The notes under the pieces: generated by a model
What the model was told of the DNA's origin: nothing
Seen by the model: only the letters and a program-made list of their open reading frames with translations
Databases searched by the model: none
NCBI GenBank assembly: GCA_011526105.1
Contig: WYAZ01000112.1
Span: 1 to 64,000 of the forward strand
Direction: 5' to 3'
DNA from: Deltaproteobacteria bacterium
Lineage (GTDB): Bacteria > Myxococcota > Kuafuiibacteriia > Kuafuiibacteriales > Kuafuiibacteriaceae
DNA length: 64,000 nt
Part shown: piece after piece, positions 8,814 through 15,833 of the stretch
Numbering within the stretch: the first letter of the stretch is position 1
Layout: every line of letters begins with the position of its first letter
Program-made: the position numbers and the translations under genes

Positions 8814-10070
8814 TTACATGATGAGGCGCGTGAAGTAGGCGGCCAACAGCATCAACCCGATCAAGACGAGCACAAACGTCCCCACCTTCAGCGTGATCAC
8901 CCATCTCGAGTTCGGCGTGGCGGAGGAGGCAGGCATCGGTGTCGGCGAGGGCGTGGAGCTCGCGGTGAGCGCCTCGTCGCGCAGTGCGATCGTGAGGTCG
9001 TTCGAAGAGCGGATCCTCGCGAAGACGGTGGCCGCATCCTCGCCTTTGGGCCCCATCCGGGTGCTTCGCGTAATGAGCGTGGGGGCTTCGTCCTCGCTCG
9101 AGTCCGCGCGGACCGGCTTGCCATCGAGGAGGCTTCTGAGCCGCGCCCAGTGCTTCTCGCGCTCGTCCTTCAGCTCGACGTCCACGAACTCCTCGAGCTG
9201 CATGCCTTTGCCGGTGCGGACGACCTCGTTCAGCGCATTCGCCATCTCCCGCGCGTCGCTGAAGCGGTCGGCGGTCTCCTTCGCGAGGCCCTGCATCACG
9301 ATGTCGTCCAAGGCCGGGGGGACGTCTCGCGTCGTCCGGCCCGGTGGGTCGATCTTCCCGCGTTCGATCGCCTTCGCGGTGGCGAGAATGGAGTCATCCG
9401 GAAAGAGTCGACGGCCGGTCAGGAGTTCGTGCAGCACGACCGAGATGCTGTAGATGTCGGTTCGACGATCGACCACCTGGTGACGGATCTGCTCGGGCGC
9501 CATGTACGAAGGCTTGCCTTTGACGACCCCGTACTCGGTCGCTGGGGCCTCGCGGTTCCGCATGAGCGCGATTCCGAAGTCGAGGATGCGAGTGCGACCA
9601 TCGAAGCCGAGGATCAAGTTCTGGGGCGTCACGTCCCGATGCACGACGCCGAGGAGGCGACCGTCCCTGTCTCGCAGTTCGTGTGCGGCGTGTAGGCCCT
9701 CGCAGGCCTGCGCCACGACCTTGGCCGCCACCAACGCGGGCAACGGCCTGGCCCACTTCCGGATGATCCGATTCAGACCGATGCCGGGTACGTACTCCAT
9801 GGCGAGGTAGAGGGCGCCATCGAGTTCGCCGAAGTCATAGACCGTCGCGATACACGGGTGGCTGAGTCTCGCGACGAGGCGTGCCTCATCGAGGAACATG
9901 CGACGCACGTTCTCGGCGTGCACGAGGTCCGCACGGATGGTCTTGACCGCGATGAGCTTCTCGAAGCCGTGGGCTCCGACGCGCCTTGCGAGCAAGACCT
10001 CACCCATACCCCCCGATGACAGCCGGGCGACGATCTCGATGCCTTCCTTGCCGAGCTCGGGCGGGTTCAC
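8814..10070 (-). CDS. eukaryotic-type Ser/Thr protein kinase, C-terminal tail anchor
   Basis: A 418-residue Hanks-type kinase. The kinase domain spans about 10-285 with every key element: glycine loop LSSGGMGEV, lysine K43 in AVKTIR, catalytic HRD at 144-146 with N151, DFG at 164-166 and APE at 191-193. A cytoplasmic linker then leads to one membrane segment near 392-414, after which only a few residues remain. It therefore has no outside sensor domain, unlike PASTA kinases. GTG at 10070 directly follows the TGA of the GMC oxidoreductase gene, with GAGG in the end of that gene, so the two are translationally coupled. Substrates are unknown; control of the co-encoded oxidoreductase or of the neighbouring aminotransferase is conceivable but unproven. 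Confidence 0.92.
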   Translation of the reverse strand: MNPPELGKEGIEIVARLSSGGMGEVLLARRVGAHGFEKLIAVKTIRADLVHAENVRRMFLDEARLVARLSHPCIATVYDFGELDGALYLAMEYVPGIGLNRIIRKWARPLPALVAAKVVAQACEGLHAAHELRDRDGRLLGVVHRDVTPQNLILGFDGRTRILDFGIALMRNREAPATEYGVVKGKPSYMAPEQIRHQVVDRRTDIYSISVVLHELLTGRRLFPDDSILATAKAIERGKIDPPGRTTRDVPPALDDIVMQGLAKETADRFSDAREMANALNEVVRTGKGMQLEEFVDVELKDEREKHWARLRSLLDGKPVRADSSEDEAPTLITRSTRMGPKGEDAATVFARIRSSNDLTIALRDEALTASSTPSPTPMPASSATPNSRWVITLKVGTFVLVLIGLMLLAAYFTRLIM

Positions 10071-11807
10071 TCAGACCTCGCCTCGCTCGAGCGCCCCGAG
10101 CGCGTGGTCGGCGGCTCGCGCGGCGAGCGCCATGATGGTGAGCGTGGGGTTCTGACAGCCTCCGCTCGGAAAGGCGGCGCCGTCGGCGACATAGAGGTTT
10201 GGAACGTCCCAGCTCTGGCAAAAGGAGTTGAGCACGCTGGTCGCGGCGTTCTGACCCATCCGGGCGGTGCCGAGCTCATGGACCGAGAAGCCTGGGTCCA
10301 TCGGCTGGCCGGACTCGAGCAGCAGATCGTAGTCCGCTGCCTGCAGCATGTCCTTCGCCGACTGCAGCATGTCCTCCGCCATGCGGACCTCGTTGGCGGT
10401 GTGCCGACAGTCGATCTGGAGGGTAGGGAGCCCGTGCTCGTCGAGGGTGCTTCGGTTCAGGCTCACCCGGTTCTTGAAGAGGGGGAGCACCTCGCCCTGG
10501 GCCGACACGGAGAGCGTGGTCATCCAACGTTGCAGCGGGCCCGCCCTCACCGCGCCGACCTCGGCGACCATCTGGTAGCTGCGAATGAACGGGCTCGGCT
10601 CGCTGTCCTTCGATCGGTTGCGAAACGGCGGAACATAGATGTGCGGGAAGCCTTGCGTTTGGTGCGGCTGCATCTTGATGCCCACCGCGCCCACTCCAAA
10701 GAGGTGGTCGAAGAGATAGTGGCCGAGCACGCCGGAGCTGTTGGCGAGCTCCATGCCTCCTTCTTGGTTCTCGGAGTTCAGCAGGATGCGCGTGGACTCG
10801 AGCGTGGAGGCGCAGAGCATGACGATTCGCCCACGAGCCTCGAGACTTCGCTTCGAGCGGGTGTCCAGATACGCCACACCGTCCACGGTCTTGGTCTCTT
10901 GATCGAGGGTCACCCGATGGACAGCGGCGTGGGTCTCGATCGTGAGGCGTCCGGTTTGTTGGGCACGCCAAAGGCACGACCGAACCGAGCAGTCATGGGC
11001 GGGGTGTTGGCCGTTGTCGTAGCGGCCGAGGCGATCGTCGAGCCCATCTTCGGGCTCGTTCGGCCCGAGCGGGCTCGCGAAGGGCGCGAGGGTCACGCGG
11101 CGCTCCGGCCAGCGCCGCTCGACGGCGCGCGCGAACTCGACCTCGGCCTTGGTCATGGCACGCTGAGGCAACACGCCGTCGTGGGCGGGCCCGCCGGCCT
11201 CGACCGAACCCACCACGCGCAGAACACGTTCGGCGAACGCGTAGTGCGGTGCGAGATCGTGGGCGGAGAGGGGCCACGCCTCTCCAAAACCGTCGCGCTC
11301 GGCGGCCTTCAGCTCCCAGTCACCGAGCCTGGGGGTGATCCGCTTCCAGGTCTGCGTGCGTCCCCCGAGCTGGCGACCACGGATCCACCCAAAGGGCATG
11401 CTGCTCGGCGTCGTGTAGGGGTGAGCCGCATCGCTCACGTACAGCTGGCTCGTGCCATCTTCGAAGCCTCGGCACCGAGACTGAACGAGCTGGTCGCGAA
11501 CCTGCCAGCCCGTGGGCGCGCTACGAAGATGCACATCCTGCTCGAGCTGAGGTTCTCCTCGCGCAAAGCGGGCGAATTCGCGCGCTCGCTCGCTCACCGT
11601 CGCGATGGCTCCCCAGACGTCTCGTCGGTCCGCGTTCGCGGGCGCAGCGAGCAGGCGGGCCTCGGGATGGTCGGCGCCGCTCAGCGTGCGGTCGGGTCCG
11701 GCTTCGAGAAGGAGCACTCGGGCTCCGGCCGCCGTGAGGCGGAGCGCCGCCATGCCACCGGCCGCGCCCGAACCGACGACGATGACGTCGAAGACCTCAG
11801 TTGCCAC
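10071..11807 (-). CDS. GMC-family FAD-dependent alcohol oxidase/dehydrogenase
   Basis: A 578-residue flavoprotein of the glucose-methanol-choline family. The N-terminus has the FAD-binding fold VVGSGAAGGMAA and the following acidic end of the second strand (LLLEAG). The C-terminal part has HELGTARMG and the family signature GAAFPSGGCQNPTLTI, where the Asn and the preceding segment form the active site. No signal peptide is seen, so it is probably cytoplasmic. GTG at 11807 is the only plausible start, without a clear Shine-Dalgarno site. Likely reaction: oxidation of a primary or secondary alcohol, possibly a sugar or cyclitol, given the divergent DegT aminotransferase 113 bases away. It is followed without gap by a Ser/Thr kinase. 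The substrate cannot be told from sequence. Confidence 0.9.
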   Translation of the reverse strand: MATEVFDVIVVGSGAAGGMAALRLTAAGARVLLLEAGPDRTLSGADHPEARLLAAPANADRRDVWGAIATVSERAREFARFARGEPQLEQDVHLRSAPTGWQVRDQLVQSRCRGFEDGTSQLYVSDAAHPYTTPSSMPFGWIRGRQLGGRTQTWKRITPRLGDWELKAAERDGFGEAWPLSAHDLAPHYAFAERVLRVVGSVEAGGPAHDGVLPQRAMTKAEVEFARAVERRWPERRVTLAPFASPLGPNEPEDGLDDRLGRYDNGQHPAHDCSVRSCLWRAQQTGRLTIETHAAVHRVTLDQETKTVDGVAYLDTRSKRSLEARGRIVMLCASTLESTRILLNSENQEGGMELANSSGVLGHYLFDHLFGVGAVGIKMQPHQTQGFPHIYVPPFRNRSKDSEPSPFIRSYQMVAEVGAVRAGPLQRWMTTLSVSAQGEVLPLFKNRVSLNRSTLDEHGLPTLQIDCRHTANEVRMAEDMLQSAKDMLQAADYDLLLESGQPMDPGFSVHELGTARMGQNAATSVLNSFCQSWDVPNLYVADGAAFPSGGCQNPTLTIMALAARAADHALGALERGEV

Positions 11808-11872
11808 GAGGGGGGGACTACCACGAAGCCGAGGTACCCGGCAGACCCTCGGGAAGGACTTGGCGGTCCGAT

Positions 11873-11914
11873 TTCACAGCGGCTCGGTCCCGCTGTAGGC
11901 TCCCAGCTCGAGAG
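11873..11914 (+). promoter_or_regulatory. candidate promoter with dyad in the spacer, for the DegT aminotransferase
   Basis: TTCACA (11873-11878) and TAGGCT (11896-11901) are 17 bases apart and resemble -35 and -10 boxes. A perfect 7-bp inverted repeat, ACAGCGG at 11876-11882 and CCGCTGT at 11890-11896, fills the spacer, a position typical of operators for repressors or MerR-like activators. GAGAGG (11909-11914) is the ribosome binding site for the TTG start at 11921. The site sits between divergent genes and might act on both. Confidence 0.4.
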
Positions 11915-11920
11915 GTTGAG

Positions 11921-13186
11921 TTGACGCTGCGATATCAGGCTTCGAGGATCATCAAAGGGGCGCTCTATCGGCCCAAGACACGAGGGGGCGGGCTCGCCAT
12001 CAACGGTGGAACCCCGGTTCGGGACAAGCGGGTGCCCTGGCCTCCGTGGCCGAGCTTCGACCTGAAAGATCGCCTCGAGCTCATCCGGACCTTCGAGAGC
12101 GGCAAGTGGTGGTACGGCGAGAAGGTCAAGGAGTTCGAGTCGCGCTTCGCTGCGCTTCAGGATGCGAAGTACTGCATCACCTGCTCCACCGGGACCATCG
12201 GCCTCGAGATCGCGATGCAGGCGCACGGCATCAAACCGGGGGACGAGGTCCTCGTGCCAGCCTTCTCCTTCGTCGCCACCGCCACAGCGGTCGCACGCAT
12301 GGGTGGAAAGCCGGTCTTCGTGGACGTGGACTCGTCGTGGTGTCTCGACCCGGACGCGATCGAGGCCGCCATCACCTCGCGTACCACCGGTGTACTTCCA
12401 GTGCACTTCGGGGGCCGCGTCGCGGACATGGACAAGATCCGAGCGGTGGCGGACCGGCGGGGCCTACGGGTGTACGAGGACGCCGCGCACGCTTGGGGCT
12501 CGGCCTGGAAGGGCAAGGGCGCGGGCGTGCTCGGCCGGGGCGGTGTCTTCTCGTTTCAGATGTTCAAGAACCTCACGGCGGGCGAGGGCGGTGCGATCAC
12601 CTCGGACGATGAAGAGTTCGCGGACAAGTGTCGCTCCATCGTCAACTGCGGCCGTGTGAAGAGCAAGGCCTGGTACTATCACGCCGAGCTCGGCACGAAC
12701 GCGCGCATCACGGAGCTGCAAGCCAGCTTGCTGCTCACTCAGCTCGACAAACTCCCCGCTCAGACAGCGCGCCGAGAAAGGAACGCGGCGATCCTCGACC
12801 GGGGTCTTTCGGACATCGAGGGGTTCGTGCTCCAGCCGGGTGATGGTCGTATCAGTCGCCGCTCGTATCACTTCTATGCGTTTCGGATCGACGCCGAGCG
12901 TTTCGGCTGCGACCGGATGCAGTTCGTGAAGGCCTGCCAGGCCGAAGGTCTGCCGGTGACCGAGATGTATTATCCTGAGCCGCTCTACCGTCAGCCGGTG
13001 TTCTACGAGCATCCGTCCGGCGACTATCGGAACGTGAAGTGCCCGGTGGCCGAAGACCTCGCTTGGAAGAGCGCGATCTGGCTCAACCACTGGCTGCTGC
13101 TCGGGAGCGAATCGGACATGCATCAGATCGTGGAGATCATCCGCAAGGTGAAGACCTACGCGACCGAGATCCCGTCAGCGAAGTAG
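11921..13186 (+). CDS. DegT/DnrJ/EryC1-type PLP aminotransferase
   Basis: A 421-residue aminotransferase of the sugar/cyclitol type. It has the family opening LAINGGTPVR with WPPWPSF, GKWWYGEKVKEFE, the PLP-phosphate region CSTGTIGLEIA, the aspartate in VYEDAAHAWGS, and the PLP lysine K216 in SFQMFKNLTAGEGGA. The opening resembles StsC/BtrR-type cyclitol aminotransferases. The start is set at TTG 11921 because GAGAGG lies six bases upstream and no ATG precedes the conserved part; 24 residues then come before LAINGG. It is alone on its strand, divergent from a GMC oxidoreductase that could supply the keto or aldehyde substrate. No other sugar-nucleotide genes are close, so the substrate is open. 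Confidence 0.88.
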   Translation: MTLRYQASRIIKGALYRPKTRGGGLAINGGTPVRDKRVPWPPWPSFDLKDRLELIRTFESGKWWYGEKVKEFESRFAALQDAKYCITCSTGTIGLEIAMQAHGIKPGDEVLVPAFSFVATATAVARMGGKPVFVDVDSSWCLDPDAIEAAITSRTTGVLPVHFGGRVADMDKIRAVADRRGLRVYEDAAHAWGSAWKGKGAGVLGRGGVFSFQMFKNLTAGEGGAITSDDEEFADKCRSIVNCGRVKSKAWYYHAELGTNARITELQASLLLTQLDKLPAQTARRERNAAILDRGLSDIEGFVLQPGDGRISRRSYHFYAFRIDAERFGCDRMQFVKACQAEGLPVTEMYYPEPLYRQPVFYEHPSGDYRNVKCPVAEDLAWKSAIWLNHWLLLGSESDMHQIVEIIRKVKTYATEIPSAK

Positions 13187-13187
13187 A

Positions 13188-13219
13188 GACCGAGGGTTCG
13201 AGTGGGAGTTCGAACGGTC
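13188..13219. terminator. candidate bidirectional terminator hairpin
   Basis: Between two convergent genes lies GTTCGA (13196-13201) and TCGAAC (13210-13215) with an 8-base loop. The stem can continue, after a 4-base bulge on the left, with GACC (13188-13191) pairing to GGTC (13216-13219). No T-run follows on either side, so the terminator role rests on position only. Confidence 0.3.
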
Positions 13220-13276
13220 GCCCTCCGCTGCCCGCCAACACCGCGCGGTCTCCGTCAGGGGTGAACGGCCGTCCGC

Positions 13277-13936
13277 TCAGCACCAGGACTGGCCAGGCTC
13301 CGGCGCTCGCAGCAGCTCCCTCACGTTGGCCTCGATGACCCGATAGCCCACGTTGCCGTTGAGGCGTTGCCGACCCTCGTTGAACACGTAGCTCGGGCTC
13401 ACTTCCACCGCGTGACGGCGCGCGAGCTGGAGGCCCCGTGACAGCTCAGCGTGCGCCTGACCGCTGTAGAGCAGGGTCTCGATCGCGGGGACGTCGAGCC
13501 CAGAGGCCTCCGCGACCTCGAGCTGCACGCTGCGGCGCGAGATGTCCCTGCCCTCGCGAAAGAAGGCTTGCCTGAGGTTCCAGGCCGCGGTGCGGAAGCT
13601 CTGGGCGTCCACGAGTTTGACCGCCGCGAGGTAGATGTGCGCGCCCAGCGAAGAGGTCGGCACTACGCTCGTCCACGCGTCCGGGTGGAGCTGGACGTGG
13701 TCGAAGCGTTCGACGACGGACCGGACGTGCTCTGCGTAGGCTCGGTGCCCGCCGCGCGCGGCCCAGCCCTCCTCGAGGCGGCCGCGCACGTCGCCGAAGA
13801 CGGTCATGAAGTGACAGTCCACCAGAACGTCCGCCCCGAAGGCGCGCTCGAGCTCGTCGAGGCGCGCTTGACCGACGTAGGCCCAGACGCAGAGGACGTC
13901 CGAGAAGTACTCCACCGAGACGGGTTCGTTGACCAC
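13277..13936 (-). CDS. DsbA-like (FrnE-type) oxidoreductase fold, single active-site cysteine
   Basis: A 219-residue protein of the DsbA/2-hydroxychromene-2-carboxylate isomerase group, thioredoxin fold with a helical insertion. The N-terminal strand and active-site region read VEYFSDVLCVWAYVGQ. FrnE-type members usually have CPWCY here; this one keeps only the first Cys, the second being Ala, which points away from disulfide exchange and toward a glutathione-transferase-like or isomerase role. The cis-Pro loop is visible as EVSPSYVFNEGRQRLNG, typical of the family. No signal peptide, so it is cytoplasmic. The GTG at 13936 is the likely start. It stands alone between a convergent and a divergent neighbour. 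Confidence 0.8.
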   Translation of the reverse strand: MVNEPVSVEYFSDVLCVWAYVGQARLDELERAFGADVLVDCHFMTVFGDVRGRLEEGWAARGGHRAYAEHVRSVVERFDHVQLHPDAWTSVVPTSSLGAHIYLAAVKLVDAQSFRTAAWNLRQAFFREGRDISRRSVQLEVAEASGLDVPAIETLLYSGQAHAELSRGLQLARRHAVEVSPSYVFNEGRQRLNGNVGYRVIEANVRELLRAPEPGQSWC

Positions 13937-14081
13937 CGAGCCACGCTAGGGGGAAGCCGGTCCGGTGCCAAGGACTTCTCGCGATGCTCTCCAGCGAGTG
14001 AGAAGTGCGCGCTGCGGCGGGCTTCGCCTGCGAGCGGCGCATGATTCGCGTCTTCCGGGTTCCCTCTCCGCGTAACTCCGT

Positions 14082-14906
14082 GTGTACGGGTCTAATAGGT
14101 TCACGTTTCTGATCGGCCTCGTGGCCCTGACCGCCGCAGCCTGTGGGGACGACGACAGCAACCCACTGCCCGACAGCGGGGTTCCGGTGCGGACCGAGTC
14201 GTTGCTCGCGGCCGCCGAGGGCGAGACCTTACGCCTCGAGCTTCACTCCTTGGGCCCGCTCGAGGTGGGCCGGAACCCGGTGGCCTATCGGCTGTTCGCC
14301 CGGCCCTCGGGTGCGGCCATCGGCCGGGCTGAGCTCGAGCAGCGCCCGCTCATGACCATGATGAACCACAGCCACGCCTGTCCGTTCATCGACCCCCCGA
14401 TGGAGGCGGACGCCTCCGGTCGCTTCGTGGGCACGCTGGTGCCCAACATGCCGGGTGGCGCCATGGGCAAGCGGACCCTCGACGTCGACGTACGCCTAGA
14501 TGGCGAGACGAGCACCCGCACCCTGAGCTTCGGCGAACTGCAGGTGAGCGAGCGCGCGATCCCTGCCCGCAAGGACCTCGTGCTGGGCGAGAGCAAGTAC
14601 ATCATCTCCCTCAACTTCGTGGACGGAACCCCAAGGGTCGGGGAGAGCCCGGTCATCGTCACCGTGCATCAGGTGATGCATATGGGCGCAGAGTTCCCGC
14701 CGGTGACCGACCTCTCCATCGTGATGACCCCGTTCATGCCCACCATGGGACACGGCTCCTCCGGCAACGTCGATCCGGTCCACACCGCCCATGGTGAGTA
14801 CGAGGGCCTGGTGAACTTCAACATGCTCGGGGCCTGGCGCACCACCTTGGAGCTCCGCCGAGGCGGCGAGAAGCTGGGCGAGGTGGTCTACGACTTCACG
14901 CTCTGA
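14082..14906 (+). CDS. YtkA-like lipoprotein, Met/His-rich, possible copper binding
   Basis: A 274-residue lipoprotein: hydrophobic FLIGLVALTAA followed by lipobox AAAC and an Asp-rich linker. It has two beta domains. The first includes MTMMNHSHACPF and MGKRTLDVDVRL; the second includes HQVMHMGAEFPPV and PTMGHGSSGNVDPVHTA, followed by GEYEGLVNFNMLGAW, which fits the YtkA/FixH-like fold. The concentration of Met and His in these loops suggests a copper or other soft-metal site at the cell surface or periplasm; this is inference. GTG at 14082 is the only start that keeps the full signal, and no ribosome binding site is evident. Confidence 0.75.
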   Translation: MYGSNRFTFLIGLVALTAAACGDDDSNPLPDSGVPVRTESLLAAAEGETLRLELHSLGPLEVGRNPVAYRLFARPSGAAIGRAELEQRPLMTMMNHSHACPFIDPPMEADASGRFVGTLVPNMPGGAMGKRTLDVDVRLDGETSTRTLSFGELQVSERAIPARKDLVLGESKYIISLNFVDGTPRVGESPVIVTVHQVMHMGAEFPPVTDLSIVMTPFMPTMGHGSSGNVDPVHTAHGEYEGLVNFNMLGAWRTTLELRRGGEKLGEVVYDFTL

Positions 14907-14964
14907 GCCGTGAGCGCACGAGGCCCGCTCGTCACAAGCAGTTGAACCCCGCCACACCGCCTAT

Positions 14965-15672
14965 TCAGGTCTTGTCGCCGGTGCAGCCGCTCGGGGTGGG
15001 GTTGGAACAGTCGAGGTCACAGGGCTCCGGCGCGCGGTGATCAGGACCGTAGCGCGCGCGAGAAGCCGAAACGGGCGGCGACGGGATGGCGCTCGTGGGG
15101 TCGAACGTCCAGCGCCGCCACGGTATCCCGTGGTCCGCTGGGCGTAGGCATCCTCCAGGGCTACCCTGCGCTCCCACTGCCACGGCTCGCGTCGACGAGC
15201 CCGGATCGAGCTCAGTTCTCCTTGTACGGAAGCGGAGGCCGAGACGGATCTCCCCGGGCGGTCCCGAACCCACTCGCTGGCATCGGGAGTAAGCCGCACC
15301 ACGTCTGCAACTCGAGTTGCGAACTGTGCAGGTCAGGACGCCCGCGCCCGTCACGACGCCGGCAGCTCGGTGTCCCTTCAGCCGAAGCGCCTGTGTATCG
15401 TCGTCTCGGGTGGCGTTCCCGCCGGGCCACTTGTGGCTCACGTTGTCTAGCCGGGCCTCATCGACCCGAGTTCGGTACCGTCTCGGAATCGCGTCGAACA
15501 CGAGTCCCACCACGAGAAAGCCAGAGACCGCTTCCTCCAGCCGGGCTGGGTGGTCCGGTGGCACGAGCAAAGCCAGATCCCAAGCGCGCGGCGGTGTCTC
15601 GGGGAAGCGCAGGAACGCCCGCGACTCCCACCCGAGCAGCGTACCCATCACGGAGCCGACGTCCCGGGCCAT
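14965..15672 (-). CDS. doubtful hypothetical protein, possibly a decaying gene
   Basis: A 235-codon frame with ATG at 15672 preceded by GGAAAG. The first 75 codons look coding (strong G/C in third positions; WDLALLVPPDHPARLEEAVS), and the last 50 also read naturally, ending in CDLDCSNPTPSGCTGDKT. The middle part (about 15100-15330) is unlike a real protein in this frame, while neighbouring frames carry natural-looking pieces such as LQTWCGLLPMPASGFG. This pattern suggests one or more frameshifts in an old gene, or a rapidly changing protein. It is divergent from the cytochrome gene. No family recognised. Confidence 0.35.
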   Translation of the reverse strand: MARDVGSVMGTLLGWESRAFLRFPETPPRAWDLALLVPPDHPARLEEAVSGFLVVGLVFDAIPRRYRTRVDEARLDNVSHKWPGGNATRDDDTQALRLKGHRAAGVVTGAGVLTCTVRNSSCRRGAAYSRCQRVGSGPPGEIRLGLRFRTRRTELDPGSSTRAVAVGAQGSPGGCLRPADHGIPWRRWTFDPTSAIPSPPVSASRARYGPDHRAPEPCDLDCSNPTPSGCTGDKT

Positions 15673-15833
15673 TGAACTTTCCATTGCGCGGGCGATGGCA
15701 GCGGTGAAGCAGTGCTTCTTCCTCGACGCAACGGACCGCGACCAGGAGCTGTGCTCCCTACCTTCGTATGGCCGCCTCCGTCCGAGAACGCGGACGAGAC
15801 TCGAAGGAGGCGCGGACATGATAGTCTCACGCG

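Noticed and set aside
13190-13220. GGTTCGAGT, which resembles a tRNA T-loop
   Set aside because: No acceptor stem, anticodon arm or CCA-like end can be built around it; a simple hairpin explains the symmetry.
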